Positions 37,581 to 47,557 of a DNA stretch of 64,000 bases are shown here, piece by piece. The notes under the pieces were generated by a model. It saw only the letters and a program-made list of their open reading frames with translations, was not told the origin of the DNA and did no database searches. Within the stretch, counting starts at the first letter, position 1, and each line of letters begins with the position of its first letter. The stretch is from Jhaorihella thermophila (lineage in GTDB: Bacteria; Pseudomonadota; Alphaproteobacteria; Rhodobacterales; Rhodobacteraceae): assembly GCF_900108275.1 (NCBI RefSeq), contig NZ_FNVD01000008.1:1-64000 (forward strand), in the 5' to 3' direction. The translations under genes were made by a program, and so were the position numbers.

Positions 37581-38840
37581 ATGCCCGAATACGCTCCGCT
37601 TGAACTCCCCGACAATCCGCGGCTCGCGCAGAACATCATCCATTTTGCGCGCGCGCTCAGAAAGGCAGGCCTGCCGATCGGACCGGGCCGGGTGATCGAC
37701 GCGATCCGCGCCGTGGCGGCGGCGGGGTTCACCTCGCGCACCGATTTCTACTGGACGCTGCACGCCTGTTTCGTGAACCGGCCCGAACATCGCGTCATCT
37801 TCGCCCAGGTGTTCCGGCTTTACTGGCGCGATCCGCGGTATCTGGAACACATGATGGCGATGATGCTGCCGGCGATCCGCGGCGTGCAGGAGGAGCGCAC
37901 CGCCAAGGCGGGCGAGAAGCGCGCGGCCGAGGCGCTTCTGCAAGGCGTGGAACGCGACCTGCCCGAGATGCCGCAGGACGAACCCGACGGCACCGAAATC
38001 GAGATCGACGCGTCGCTGACCATGTCCTCCGAGGAACGACTGCGCACCCTCGACTTCGAACAGATGAGCACCGACGAGATGGCCCAGGCCAGGCGGATGC
38101 TGGCGCGGCTGGAACTGCCGGTGGACCCGATCCCCTCGCGCCGTCGCCGGGCAAGCCATGTCGGCCGCCGGTATGATCTGCGCCGAGCGCTCCGCAGCGC
38201 CATGCGCACGGGCGGCGAGATGAACAAGTTGCACCGGCAGGAGCCGCGCCCGCGCTGGCCCAACCTGGTGGTGCTTTGCGACATTTCCGGATCTATGAGC
38301 CAATACAGCCGCGTGATACTGCATTTCCTGCATACGGTCATGAACGCCAAGGGGCAGGGCTGGGCGAAGGTCCATGCGTTTACCTTCGGTACCCGGTTGA
38401 CCAACATCACGCGCCACCTGAACCAGCGCGACGTGGATGCGGCGCTGGCCGCGGCCGGGGCGGAGGCGCAGGACTGGGAAGGCGGCACGCGCATCGGCGC
38501 CTGTCTGCACGAGTTCAACCGCGACTGGTCGCGGCGCGTGATGGGGCAGGGTGCGGTCGTTCTGCTCATCACGGACGGGCTGGACCGCGACGATCCCGGC
38601 CAGCTTGCCCGCGAGATAGAGCGGCTGCATCTTTCGGCGCGGCGGTTGGTGTGGCTCAATCCGCTGTTGCGCTGGGACGGGTTTGCGCCCAAGGCTCAGG
38701 GCATCCGTGCAATGTTGCCACATGTGGACAGCTTCCGTGCGGGACATTCGATTGCATCGCTGGAAGACCTGGCCCGCGTGATTTCGCGCCCCGACGACTG
38801 TGGCGAAAAGGCGCGATTGATGGCCATGCTGGAGGCCTGA
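37581..38840 (+). CDS. VWA-domain protein, CoxE-like
   Basis: This 419-residue partner of the MoxR ATPase has a helical N-terminal part (LPDNPRLAQNIIHFARALRKAGLPIGPGRVIDAIRA...) and a C-terminal von Willebrand A domain with the MIDAS motif LVVLCDISGSMSQYSRVILHFLH (DxSxS, near residue 236). Later MIDAS residues are in DWEGGTRIGACLHEF and LLITDGLDRDD. The RRASHVGRRYDLRRALRSAMRTGGE block is characteristic of CoxE. It probably presents the metal-bound client to the MoxR ring. No signal peptide, so cytoplasmic. Confidence 0.9.
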   Translation: MPEYAPLELPDNPRLAQNIIHFARALRKAGLPIGPGRVIDAIRAVAAAGFTSRTDFYWTLHACFVNRPEHRVIFAQVFRLYWRDPRYLEHMMAMMLPAIRGVQEERTAKAGEKRAAEALLQGVERDLPEMPQDEPDGTEIEIDASLTMSSEERLRTLDFEQMSTDEMAQARRMLARLELPVDPIPSRRRRASHVGRRYDLRRALRSAMRTGGEMNKLHRQEPRPRWPNLVVLCDISGSMSQYSRVILHFLHTVMNAKGQGWAKVHAFTFGTRLTNITRHLNQRDVDAALAAAGAEAQDWEGGTRIGACLHEFNRDWSRRVMGQGAVVLLITDGLDRDDPGQLAREIERLHLSARRLVWLNPLLRWDGFAPKAQGIRAMLPHVDSFRAGHSIASLEDLARVISRPDDCGEKARLMAMLEA

Positions 38841-38883
38841 TGGAAACGTGGATTTTCGGATTGGCTGCGCCAATCCGACCGGT

Positions 38884-38937
38884 GCGAGGGGGCGCTGCCC
38901 CCTCGCGCTCCCCCGGAGTATTTTCGGCAAGATGAAG
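38884..38937 (-). repeat. Interspersed core element with perfect 10-bp hairpin, copy 8
   Basis: Minus-strand core CTTCATCTTGCCGAAAATAC then TCC (38937-38915), 26 nt past the DUF455 stop in the sense direction, followed by hairpin GCGAGGGGGC/GCCCCCTCGC (38906-38884) with a 3-nt loop. Confidence 0.85.
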
Positions 38938-38963
38938 AAGTCGATGCGCGGCTTGTCCCGCGC

Positions 38964-39791
38964 TCACTCCCGGATGTTGCTTCCCTCGGCCAGCGGCCAG
39001 TAGAAGTCCGGCGGCAGGCCGGCCTCGGCGCGCTTCGCTTCGTTGAAGGGCGGCTTCAGCGCCCCCTTGAAATAGCGTCGCACAAGTTCGTGGAACCGTT
39101 CCTTGGGGTCGGCGTTTTCGCGTCCGCAAAGGAAGTTGAACCATTTGGAGCCGTAGGCGACGTGGCCGACTTCCTCGGCATAGATCACTTCGAGCGCGGC
39201 GACCACGTCGGGCAGGTCCGCCTTGCGGAAGATCTCGATCATGCCGGGCGTCACGTCGAGGCCGCGCGCCTCGAGAACCATGGGCACCACCGCCAGCCGG
39301 CCCATGATGTCGTCGGCCGTGCCCTCGGCTGCCCGCCACATCCCGGCATGGGCGGGCAGGGCGCCGTAGTGGCTGCCCAGGCCTTCCAGGCAGTCGCAGA
39401 CCAGGTTGAAATGCTTCGATTCCTCATCCGCCGCCTTGACCCAGTCGTCGTAGAAACCCGCGGGCATCGGGATGTGGCCAAAGCGCGCGACGATGTCCCA
39501 GTGCAGATCCACCGCGTTCAGTTCGATATGCGCTACCGCGTGCAGCAGTGCGATGCGTCCCGCGGGCGAGCCGGGTTTCCGCTTGGGCACGTCGCGGGGA
39601 TTCAGCAGTTCCGGCTTGGCCGGGCGGGCCGGGCGCAGCGGCGGGTCGGCGGTGCCAACAGGGATCGGATCCGCCCGGCCCGCGCGCGCGGCGAACCAGG
39701 CGGCCGCGTGGCGGCGCGACAGCGCGGTCTTTTCGCGACCGTCCGCGGTGGTCAGCACCTCCACCGCCATCTGCGTCAGCGTCCGGGTCAT
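38964..39791 (-). CDS. DUF455 ferritin-like domain protein
   Basis: This 275-residue protein has the ferritin-like di-iron pattern: HAVAHIELNAVDLHWDIVARF, AADEESKHFNLV and LEVIYAEEVGHVAYGSKWF contain the four Glu/His clusters (E..H repeats) expected of the fold. MiaE-type hydroxylases share it, but the substrate of DUF455 proteins is not known. ATG 39791 overlaps the bcp stop (ATGA), so it is coupled to a peroxiredoxin, which could hint at an oxidative-stress role. Copy 8 of the element follows the stop. Confidence 0.85.
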   Translation of the reverse strand: MTRTLTQMAVEVLTTADGREKTALSRRHAAAWFAARAGRADPIPVGTADPPLRPARPAKPELLNPRDVPKRKPGSPAGRIALLHAVAHIELNAVDLHWDIVARFGHIPMPAGFYDDWVKAADEESKHFNLVCDCLEGLGSHYGALPAHAGMWRAAEGTADDIMGRLAVVPMVLEARGLDVTPGMIEIFRKADLPDVVAALEVIYAEEVGHVAYGSKWFNFLCGRENADPKERFHELVRRYFKGALKPPFNEAKRAEAGLPPDFYWPLAEGSNIRE

Positions 39792-40249
39792 AGCGCGCGC
39801 ACCGCTTGCAGCACCTCTTCGACATGGCCGGGCACGCGGACCTTGCGCCAGACCCGCGCGATCCGCCCGTCGCCGTCGATCAGGAAGGTGGACCGTTCGA
39901 TCCCCATGTAGCGCTTGCCGTAGTTCACCTTTTCTTTCCACACGCCGTAATCTTCGCAGACATGGGATTCGGCGTCCGACAGAAGCGGCACGGCGAGCCC
40001 GTGCTTGGCGGCGAATTTCTCGTGCCGGGCCAGCGTGTCCTTGGAAATGCCGAAGACCTGCGCGCCGGCCTCGGCAAAGGATTGCAGATGTTCGGAAAAC
40101 CCGATGGATTCCTTCGTGCAGCCCGGCGTATCATCGCGTGGGTAGAAGAACAGCACGACCGGCCTGCCGCGCAGCGCCGAGAGGGTGACATCGCCGCCCC
40201 CCGCGCGGGGCAGCGTGAAATCGGGGGCGATATCGTTGACATCAGGCAT
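39788..40249 (-). CDS. bcp: Thioredoxin-dependent peroxiredoxin (Bcp/PrxQ)
   Basis: This 153-residue enzyme reduces hydroperoxides. The peroxidatic Cys44 is in YPRDDTPGCTKESIG. The resolving Cys five residues on, typical of the E. coli Bcp class, is absent (Ser/Ile there); Cys98 in SHVCEDYGVW is the only other cysteine and could serve instead. YGKRYMGIERSTFLID is a conserved C-terminal block. It is the first gene of a two-gene unit with DUF455. Confidence 0.94.
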   Translation of the reverse strand: MPDVNDIAPDFTLPRAGGGDVTLSALRGRPVVLFFYPRDDTPGCTKESIGFSEHLQSFAEAGAQVFGISKDTLARHEKFAAKHGLAVPLLSDAESHVCEDYGVWKEKVNYGKRYMGIERSTFLIDGDGRIARVWRKVRVPGHVEEVLQAVRAL

Positions 40250-40330
40250 GGCACATTTCCTTTCAGGCTCTGGCGGTTCAGTTCCATATCGGGCCGGAAC
40301 AGGCAAGTTTGAAGCGGCGGATGGCGCGGG

Positions 40331-43300
40331 ATGGGCGACGAGAACACCAACGACAAGCCGCGCCTGACCCCGGCACAGGTGGCCCACAGGACGCTGCTGC
40401 ATGCCCGGCGCGTCAGCATCTGGTCCATGCGCATCACCGTGGTGCTGGCGTCCACGGTTCTGGTCGCCGTCATCATGCTGCTTGGGCAGAAGCTGCACAT
40501 GCCGGAATATGTGCGCGCGCGGCTGGAGGAACGGGTGGAGCAGGCCGTCGCCGGGCTGCAAGCGACGTTCGGAGACATGCAGTTCGTGCTCGACGAGGAC
40601 TGGCACCCGCGGCTGCAACTGCTGGATTTCGAGATGCGCGACGCCGAGGGCCGATCCCTTCTGAGGGTCGCCGACGTGCAGGTCAGCCTGGCGCTCGCGT
40701 CGATCCTGCAGGGGCGGATCGAACCGGATGACATTGCGTTCAGCGGCGTGCAGGCCACATTGCGCCGCAATCGGGACGGCAAGGTGGAGCTCAGCCTTGG
40801 CGGCGGTATCCCCCTGGGGCAGGCGGCAAGCGTCCCCGATCTGATTCGGTCCTTCGAGAGCAACTGGGACAGGCCGCAGCTTGCGGCGCTGGACGAGATC
40901 ACCATGGACAGCCTGACCCTGCGGTATGAGGATCTGCGCCAGGGGCGGGCCTGGACGCTCGACGGCGGGGTCGTGCGCGTGTTGCGGGAAGGGCGCGATA
41001 TCGGCATATCCGCAGCCTTTTCTCTTCTCAGCGGCCGCGATTCCGCGGGTTCCGTGGAATTGAGCTATTCCAGCACGATTGGCGAATTGGGGGCGCGGTT
41101 CGGCGCCTCGGTCAGCGACATCCTGGCCCAGGACATTGCCGCGCAAAGCCCGGCGCTGGCCTGGCTGGGGGTGCTTCGGGCGCCGATTTCGGGCGCGTTG
41201 CGAAGCGGGCTGGACGAAACCGGCGCGCTGGCGCCCCTCTCGGCCACCCTTCAGATCGGCGCGGGCGTGATCCAGCCCACCGAACGGACCCGCCCGATCC
41301 CGTTTCATGGCGCGCGCAGCTACTTTACCTATGATCCGGAGGAGCAGACGCTCACCTTTGACGAGCTGGCGGTAGAGAGCGCCTGGGCCTCCGGCGCGGC
41401 GGTGGGGCGAGCCTTTCTGAACACCGGCCCTGACGGGGCGCTGGTGGACATGGAAGCGCAGTTTTCAGTCAGCAGGCTGAGGCTCGATCCCGAGGGGCAG
41501 CTCGCGCAGCCGCTGGAATTCCGGGAGGTGGGCCTCGACTTCCGGCTCGTCCCCGCGCCGTTTCGGTTCACGCTGGGGGAGCTGCGCGTGAACGATGGCG
41601 ACAACACCTTTCGGGTCGGCGGGGATCTGACGGCCGAACTGGAGGGATGGCGTCTGCTGTTGCAGGGGCAGGCGGAGAGGCTGACGCCGGAACGCGCAGT
41701 GGACCTCTGGCCGCTTCGGCTTGCGCCGAAGCCGCGGAAGTGGGTTTCCGAAAATCTTTGGGGCGGGCGCCTTGTGGATCTCGACTTTGCCCTGCGCCGC
41801 CTGCCGGGAAAAAAGCCCGAGATCGCCGCGGATTTCGATTTTGATGGGGTTTCGGTCCGGTTTCTGAAAACCATGCCGCCCATCGCGGGCGCGCGAGGCC
41901 ACGCTTCGCTGGTCGGCAAGCGGTTTTCGGTGACGGCGACCGGCGGGCGGATCCCCGCCGACAAGGGCGGCGCGATAGAGATCGCGGGCACGTCCTTCAT
42001 CATCCCCGACGTGTCGATCAAGAAGGCCGCGCCTGCGCGGGTTCGCCTGGCCGGAAGCGGCTCGGTCACTGCGGTGATGTCGCTTTTGAACCGGCCGCCG
42101 CTGAACGTCCTGAAGGGCACGCCGCTGCCGGTGGACCTTGCCGACGGGCTGGTGCGGGCAACCGGCACGCTGGATCTGCCATTGAAGAAGGGCGCGCAGT
42201 TCGAGGAAATGGACCTGCGGGTCGAGGGCGACATCGTCGCTCCGCGCAGCACGGTTCTGGTTCCCGGCCACGTCCTCGCGGCCCCGGTGATGTCGGTCCG
42301 GATCGCTGATCGGGAGGTGTCGATTTCGGGCGGGGCGCGAATCGACGAGGTTCCGGTTCGCGCGGTCTGGCGGCAGCGGATCGGCAAGGGCGTGCCCAAG
42401 AAGAGCCGGCTTGAAGGCGAGATCGAACTGTCGCCCAGGCTGTTGCAGACCTTTGCCGTGGGGCTGCCGCCCGGCAGCGTGTCGGGCAAGGGCAAGGGGA
42501 GGTTCCAGCTGGATTTCGCGCCGGGCCAGCCGCCCGCCCTGTCGCTGAGCTCCGATCTGGTGGGCGTCGGGCTGCGGATCCCGCAGGTGAACTGGTCCAA
42601 GCCGAAAACCACGCCAGGGCGGCTGGAACTGCGCGGCGTGCTGGGAGAGCGGACCCGTATCGACAGGCTGGAATTGCAGGCGCCGGGGCTCAACGCCACC
42701 GGCACGGTTCTGAACCGGCCCGGCGGGGGGCTGGAGCAGGCGCAGTTCGATCGGGTGCGTCTGGGGGGATGGCTGGATTCGCCGATTACCATGATCGGAC
42801 GCGGCGACCGCACGCCCGAGATCCGCATCGAAGGTGGCACCGTGGACTTGCGCCGCGCCACCTTTGGCGGCGGGGAAAACGGCGAAGACGTGCCGTTGAC
42901 CATCCGGCTGTCCCGGCTGCAGGTAACCGACAGCATCGCCTTGACCGATTTCGCGGGCACGTTTTCGACTGGGGGCGGGTTCAATGGCATTTTCGAGGGC
43001 CTGCTGAACGGACAGGTCAAGGTGGAGGGCACCGTCGTGCCCCGCAACGGGCGCAGCGCGGTGCGGGTGCGGTCCGGCGACGGCGGTGCGGTCATGCGCG
43101 CGGCCGGCATTTTGAAAAAGGCCTGGGGCGGGCAGTTCACGATGACCCTGATCCCCGTGGAATCCGAGGGCACCTATGAGGGCACGCTGAAGATCGAGAA
43201 CACCCGGATCAAGGACGCGCCGGCCATCGCCGCGCTGCTGAACGCGATCAGCGTGGTGGGCCTGATCAACGAACTCGCCGGGCAGGGGATCCTGTTCTCG

Positions 43301-43681
43301 ACCGTCGAAGCGCGGTTCCGGCTCGATCCGCAGCGGCTGACGCTCTATCAGGGCAGCGCCGAAGGCGCATCGATGGGGCTGTCGATGGACGGCACCTATG
43401 ACTTTGAAGCCGAAAACTTGGACATGCGCGGAGTCGTCTCCCCGGTCTACGTCCTGAATGCGCTCGGCAGTATCCTGACACGGCGAGGCGAAGGTCTTCT
43501 GGGCTTCAGCTATCGGCTGACGGGGCCGGCCGAATCGCCCCGTGTCCAGGTGAACCCGTTGTCGGCGCTGGCACCGGGCATGTTCCGCGATATCTTCCGC
43601 GGCGCGCCGCCCGCCGACCCCAACAGGCCACGGCCCGACAGGGGGGACGGGACACAAGGCCCGGCGGGCGGGGACCGATGA
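40331..43681 (+). CDS. AsmA/YhdP-like inter-membrane transport protein
   Basis: This 1116-residue protein has one N-terminal membrane anchor ([19 protein letters not shown], about residues 35-53) and a very long periplasmic beta-rich body. DUF3971-like blocks ([35 protein letters not shown] near 110) and a C-terminal AsmA-like domain ([54 protein letters not shown]) place it with YhdP/TamB-type bridge proteins that carry phospholipid to the outer membrane. It ends in a Pro/Asp-rich tail. queA follows 46 nt downstream and may share the transcript. Confidence 0.85.
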   Translation: MGDENTNDKPRLTPAQVAHRTLLHARRVSIWSMRITVVLASTVLVAVIMLLGQKLHMPEYVRARLEERVEQAVAGLQATFGDMQFVLDEDWHPRLQLLDFEMRDAEGRSLLRVADVQVSLALASILQGRIEPDDIAFSGVQATLRRNRDGKVELSLGGGIPLGQAASVPDLIRSFESNWDRPQLAALDEITMDSLTLRYEDLRQGRAWTLDGGVVRVLREGRDIGISAAFSLLSGRDSAGSVELSYSSTIGELGARFGASVSDILAQDIAAQSPALAWLGVLRAPISGALRSGLDETGALAPLSATLQIGAGVIQPTERTRPIPFHGARSYFTYDPEEQTLTFDELAVESAWASGAAVGRAFLNTGPDGALVDMEAQFSVSRLRLDPEGQLAQPLEFREVGLDFRLVPAPFRFTLGELRVNDGDNTFRVGGDLTAELEGWRLLLQGQAERLTPERAVDLWPLRLAPKPRKWVSENLWGGRLVDLDFALRRLPGKKPEIAADFDFDGVSVRFLKTMPPIAGARGHASLVGKRFSVTATGGRIPADKGGAIEIAGTSFIIPDVSIKKAAPARVRLAGSGSVTAVMSLLNRPPLNVLKGTPLPVDLADGLVRATGTLDLPLKKGAQFEEMDLRVEGDIVAPRSTVLVPGHVLAAPVMSVRIADREVSISGGARIDEVPVRAVWRQRIGKGVPKKSRLEGEIELSPRLLQTFAVGLPPGSVSGKGKGRFQLDFAPGQPPALSLSSDLVGVGLRIPQVNWSKPKTTPGRLELRGVLGERTRIDRLELQAPGLNATGTVLNRPGGGLEQAQFDRVRLGGWLDSPITMIGRGDRTPEIRIEGGTVDLRRATFGGGENGEDVPLTIRLSRLQVTDSIALTDFAGTFSTGGGFNGIFEGLLNGQVKVEGTVVPRNGRSAVRVRSGDGGAVMRAAGILKKAWGGQFTMTLIPVESEGTYEGTLKIENTRIKDAPAIAALLNAISVVGLINELAGQGILFSTVEARFRLDPQRLTLYQGSAEGASMGLSMDGTYDFEAENLDMRGVVSPVYVLNALGSILTRRGEGLLGFSYRLTGPAESPRVQVNPLSALAPGMFRDIFRGAPPADPNRPRPDRGDGTQGPAGGDR

Positions 43682-43727
43682 GGCGCCCTGTGGTCAATCC
43701 GCCGCCAAGCGGCTATATCGCGACGCC

Positions 43728-44774
43728 ATGAAACTCAGTGACTTCGATTTCGACCTGCCCGAGGACCTGATCGCCACGCGGCCCGTGACGCCGCGCAGTT
43801 CGGCGCGGCTCTTGGTGGCCGAAGGCGACGCCATCACCGACGCGATCGTGCGCGATCTTGGCAACTGGCTGCGCCCCGGCGACCGGCTGGTGCTGAACGA
43901 CACCCGCGTGATCCCGGCCCGCCTGAGTGGCCGGCGTCACCGCGCCACGCCGCAAGGCGAGGTTTCGGCGCGGATCGAGGTGACGCTGCTCGAGCCGCGG
44001 GCAGGCGGCGGCTGGGCGGCGCTGCTGAAGCCGCTGAAGAAGGTGAAGCCGGGCGAGGAGATCGCCTTTGAAGGCGGGCTTTCGGCGCGGCTCGGGTCGG
44101 TCGAGGGCGGACAGGGTATTCTGCGCTTCAATCTGGAGGGCGACGATTTCGATGCGGCGCTGGCGCGGGCGGGCCAGATGCCGCTGCCGCCCTACATCGC
44201 CGCGCGCCGCCCCGCGGACGAGCGCGACCGCGAGGATTACCAGACCGTGTTCGCGCGTCATTCCGGTTCCGTGGCCGCCCCCACCGCTTCGCTGCATTTC
44301 GACGAACCGCTGCTGGCGCGGCTGCGCGGGATGGGTGTGCAGTTCACTCATGTCACGCTGCATGTGGGGGCGGGCACCTTTCTGCCGGTCAAGGTCGAGG
44401 ACGTGACCACCCACAAGATGCACGCCGAATGGGGCAGGGTCACCGAACAGGCCGCCGCCGAGATCACAGCCACCCGCGCCAGCGGCGGCCGGATCATCCC
44501 GGTCGGCACCACCGCGCTGCGCCTGATCGAAAGCGCTGCCCGCGACGGCGTGATCCGGCCGTGGGAGGGCAAGACCGACATCTTCATCTATCCCGGTTTC
44601 CGGTTCCAGGTGACCGACGCGCTGATGACCAACTTCCACCTGCCGAAATCCACGCTGATGATGCTGGTGTCGGCGCTGATGGGGCAGGAACGGATCCGCC
44701 GAATCTACGACCACGCGATCCGCGAAAGGTATCGGTTCTTTTCCTATGGGGACGCGTCGCTTCTGATCCCCTGA
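43728..44774 (+). CDS. queA: tRNA preQ1(34) S-adenosylmethionine ribosyltransferase-isomerase
   Basis: This 348-residue enzyme transfers the ribosyl group of SAM to preQ1 at tRNA position 34, the penultimate step of queuosine synthesis. Family blocks: [90 protein letters not shown] and [35 protein letters not shown]. Full length, no anomalies. Confidence 0.97.
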   Translation: MKLSDFDFDLPEDLIATRPVTPRSSARLLVAEGDAITDAIVRDLGNWLRPGDRLVLNDTRVIPARLSGRRHRATPQGEVSARIEVTLLEPRAGGGWAALLKPLKKVKPGEEIAFEGGLSARLGSVEGGQGILRFNLEGDDFDAALARAGQMPLPPYIAARRPADERDREDYQTVFARHSGSVAAPTASLHFDEPLLARLRGMGVQFTHVTLHVGAGTFLPVKVEDVTTHKMHAEWGRVTEQAAAEITATRASGGRIIPVGTTALRLIESAARDGVIRPWEGKTDIFIYPGFRFQVTDALMTNFHLPKSTLMMLVSALMGQERIRRIYDHAIRERYRFFSYGDASLLIP

Positions 44775-44895
44775 TTCGGCGGCCCGGAAACAGTGGCGGA
44801 AAACGGCATGAGATTGTCGTGGACAGGCCGCCTGGGGCCGCATCGCATCGGATAGGATGATCGGAACAGAAATCGGCGGCGACGGAGGCGCGCGG

Positions 44896-46164
44896 ATGCT
44901 ACAGGTTCTGGCGGGCGCCTGGGCGCTGCTGTTGGGCGTGGGGCTGCTGATGGTCGGCAACGGCCTTCAGGGCACGCTGCTGGGTGTGCGCGGGCAGATC
45001 GAGGGGTTTTCCACGCTCGAGATGTCCACGGTCATGTCGGCCTATTTCATCGGCTTCCTGGGCGGGTCGCGCATGGCCCCCGACATGATCCGGCGGGTGG
45101 GGCACGTCCGGGTGTTCGCGGCGCTGGCGTCCTTCATCTCGGCGGTGATGATCCTCTATCCGATGTTTGCCACGCCGGTGACCTGGTTTCTCGGCCGCGT
45201 CATCATCGGGTTCTGTTTCTCCGGCGTCTATGTCACCGCCGAAAGCTGGCTGAACAATGCCGCCAGCAATGAAAACCGCGGCAAGGCGCTGTCGCTTTAC
45301 ATGATCGTTCAGATGCTGGGCATCGTGTCGGCGCAGGCGCTGCTGCTGGTGGGCGACCCGGCGGGATACGAAACCTTCGTGATCGCGTCCGTGCTGATCT
45401 CGATCTCGTTCGGACCGATCCTTCTGTCGATCAGCCCGACGCCGGCCTTTGAGACCGTCAAGCCGCTGAGCCTGAAGGAACTGATGGCGATTTCGCCCCT
45501 GGGCTGTGTCGGTATGTTCTTGCTGGGCGGCGTTTTTTCCGCCCAGTTCGGGATGAGCGCGGTCTATGGCGCGGCCGCCGGACTGACGCTGGCACAGATC
45601 TCGACCTTTGTGGCGGCCTTCTATGTGGGGGCGCTGATCCTGCAATATCCGCTGGGCTGGGTCAGCGACCGGATGGACCGGCGCGCCCTGGTCCTGATCG
45701 TGTCGGGCCTGGGTGGTGCAGGGGCGCTGATCGCGATGACGATGGGGGACCGGTTTCCCGTCCTTCTGGGCACGGCTTTCCTGATCGGGGGGATGACGAA
45801 CCCGCTCTATTCGCTGCTGATTGCCTATACCAATGATTATCTCGAACCGGACGACATGGCCGCGGCGTCGGGCGGGCTGGTCTTCATCAACGGGCTGGGC
45901 GCGATTGCGGGGCCGCTGATTACCGGCTGGGTGATGGACGATGCCGTGTTCGGGCCGGCGGGCTTTTTCATGTTCATGGCTGCACTGCTGTTCGGGCTGG
46001 TGGCCTATGGTCTCTACCGGACCACCCAGCGCGCGCCAACCCCGGTCGAGGAAACCAGCTCCTTTGCGCCGGTCTATCCGACGGCATCGCCGGTGGCCGT
46101 CGAACTGGCCCAGGAATACGCCGCCGAGGCGCAGCTGGAAGACGAAGCCGAAGCGACCGGATAG
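44896..46164 (+). CDS. MFS transporter
   Basis: This 422-residue transporter of the major facilitator superfamily has twelve hydrophobic helices. The first begins MLQVLAGAWALLLGVGLLMVGNGLQGTLLGVRG. The loop 2-3 motif GSRMAPDMIRRVGHVRVFA and the GRVIIGFCFSGVYVTAESWLN segment resemble the YcaD subgroup. The C-terminal tail is acidic. ATG 44896 has GGAGG 7 nt upstream and is preferred over 44857. Substrate unknown; it faces the same way as queA without tight coupling. Confidence 0.88.
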   Translation: MLQVLAGAWALLLGVGLLMVGNGLQGTLLGVRGQIEGFSTLEMSTVMSAYFIGFLGGSRMAPDMIRRVGHVRVFAALASFISAVMILYPMFATPVTWFLGRVIIGFCFSGVYVTAESWLNNAASNENRGKALSLYMIVQMLGIVSAQALLLVGDPAGYETFVIASVLISISFGPILLSISPTPAFETVKPLSLKELMAISPLGCVGMFLLGGVFSAQFGMSAVYGAAAGLTLAQISTFVAAFYVGALILQYPLGWVSDRMDRRALVLIVSGLGGAGALIAMTMGDRFPVLLGTAFLIGGMTNPLYSLLIAYTNDYLEPDDMAAASGGLVFINGLGAIAGPLITGWVMDDAVFGPAGFFMFMAALLFGLVAYGLYRTTQRAPTPVEETSSFAPVYPTASPVAVELAQEYAAEAQLEDEAEATG

Positions 46165-46199
46165 GGGAAAATGTTCACGAAAGGCGACAAGGCGACAGC

Positions 46200-46213
46200 T
46201 GCGACATGTCGCA
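46200..46213. promoter_or_regulatory. 14-bp palindrome with GCGACA repeats
   Basis: TGCGACATGTCGCA is a perfect palindrome, preceded by two more GGCGACA units (46183-46198), in the AT-richer gap before the DUF924 gene. A -35-like TTGCAA follows at 46217. It may be an operator; the regulator is unknown. Confidence 0.4.
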
Positions 46214-46320
46214 TTCTTGCAATATTTCCGCGGCGTCACAAATTTTTACTATCAGGCGCATCAAATCGGCGCTTAACGTTTTTTCATGATCCTGGGGCAT
46301 GAAGGACTGGAGAAGGGCAG

Positions 46321-46899
46321 ATGGTTGGTCCCGAAGAGGTATTGAGTTTCTGGTTGGATGAGGTCGGAGAGTCCGGCTGGTATGTATCGGACCCGGCGCT
46401 GGATGCGCAGGTGCGCGAACGGTTTCTTGAGACGTGGGAAGGGGCGTGCGAAGGGCGGTTTTCGCTGTGGCTGACCTATCCCAGCGGCACCTTGGCTTAC
46501 ATCATTCTGATGGATCAGTTCCCGCGCAACATGTTCCGCGGCGAGGGGCGCGCCTTTGCCTCGGACCGGGCGGCGCTGGCGGCGGCCAAGGCGGCGATCG
46601 ACAAGGGCTGGGACATGCGCATCGACGAACCGGCGCGGCAGTTCTTCTATCTGCCGCTGATGCATTCGGAAAACCTGTGCGATCAGGACCGGTGCGTGCG
46701 GCTGTTGTGCGAACGGATGCCGCTGACCGGCGAGAGCAACCTGCTACACGCTCGCGCCCACCGCGAGGTGATCCGTCAATTCGGCCGCTTCCCCTATCGG
46801 AACGAGGCCCTGCATCGCGCGACGACCGGGGCCGAGGCAGAATACGTCGAACTCGGCGGCTATGGCGCAACCCTGCGCAGGTTGCAGGCGGCCGGCTGA
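46321..46899 (+). CDS. DUF924 family protein
   Basis: This 192-residue alpha-helical protein has VLSFWLDEVGESGWYVSDPALDAQVRERFLETWE, LAYIILMDQFPRNMFRGEGRAFASD and FFYLPLMHSENLCDQDRCVRLL, matching the DUF924 (TPR-fold) family throughout. The biochemical function is unknown. GGAGAAGGG lies upstream of the ATG. The upstream gap holds a palindrome that may regulate it. Confidence 0.9.
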   Translation: MVGPEEVLSFWLDEVGESGWYVSDPALDAQVRERFLETWEGACEGRFSLWLTYPSGTLAYIILMDQFPRNMFRGEGRAFASDRAALAAAKAAIDKGWDMRIDEPARQFFYLPLMHSENLCDQDRCVRLLCERMPLTGESNLLHARAHREVIRQFGRFPYRNEALHRATTGAEAEYVELGGYGATLRRLQAAG

Positions 46900-46918
46900 G
46901 CCGTCGTAGCCCCGCGCG

Positions 46919-47359
46919 TCAGCCCTCTGCGGGCACGCAGGTGCGGATGTCGTTGACGGCCGCGGAAAACGCTCTGGCGGCGGATTGCATCGACGTTTCG
47001 ATCGCCTGATCGACCAGTTCGCGCGGCGCCGCTTTCAGCGCGTCGATCCTGTCGCCGGCCTGGACCACGCGCGCCTCCATCTTCGCCACCCGCGCCTGCA
47101 CCGCCTGCAACGCGGCCGAGTTGACCTCCCCCGTTTGCGACTTGAGCGCGACCAGATCGGTCCGCAGCGCGGCCAGTTCCGTGGTCATGGCCTGCACATC
47201 CTGACGCAGAGGGGCGACCACCTGCAAGTTGGAGGCAAACGTTCCCACCATCCCGTCGACGGTTGCGGTCAGCCGTCATGCGAAGAACAGGCAAAGCGCC
47301 GCCAGCAGCAGGGTCGCGTTCACCAGCGCCAGCGCGAGATCCTTCAGCAGTTTGGCCAT
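46919..47359 (-). pseudogene. Single-span coiled-coil membrane protein with in-frame TGA
   Basis: Translation from ATG 47359 (GAAGGA 8 nt upstream) gives MAKLLKDLALALVNATLLLA, then ALCLFFA, one membrane helix, and stops at TGA 47276-47278. The same frame continues directly as RLTATVDGMVGTFASNLQVVAPLRQDVQ and a long Ala/Leu coiled coil ending CVPAEG. Both halves read as one protein of 146 residues; a TGG Trp codon at the membrane border is the likely ancestral form. It is called a pseudogene on that basis, but assembly error or readthrough is not excluded. Function unknown; it may be coupled to the small gene upstream and to hpt. Confidence 0.7.
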
Positions 47360-47392
47360 GTAATAATCCTTCTCTGTCCCGACGCCCTGGCA

Positions 47393-47557
47393 TCACGGGC
47401 GCATCTTGCCGGTCTTCGCCCAGTCCGGCCACAGCCCCAGCCATTCGATCCCGTAGATGATCAGGACAATGGCGATGATCGCCAGCACCAGCTTGACCCG
47501 CGCCTCGGACGGCGGACGGTGCGCCCATTTCGCCATGCGCAGGAACCATCGGGTCAT
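47393..47557 (-). CDS. Small single-span membrane protein (54 residues)
   Basis: The frame encodes [20 protein letters not shown], then [20 protein letters not shown] as a clear membrane helix and a short polar tail ([14 protein letters not shown]). Its ATG overlaps the hpt stop (ATGA, 47554-47557), which argues strongly that it is translated. Positively charged residues before the helix suggest an N-in orientation. No function known. The disrupted coiled-coil gene follows 33 nt downstream. Confidence 0.75.
   Translation of the reverse strand: MTRWFLRMAKWAHRPPSEARVKLVLAIIAIVLIIYGIEWLGLWPDWAKTGKMRP

Noticed and set aside
41465-43657. 730-residue minus-strand frame
   Set aside because: Antisense to the AsmA/YhdP-like gene; no domain, no start signal.
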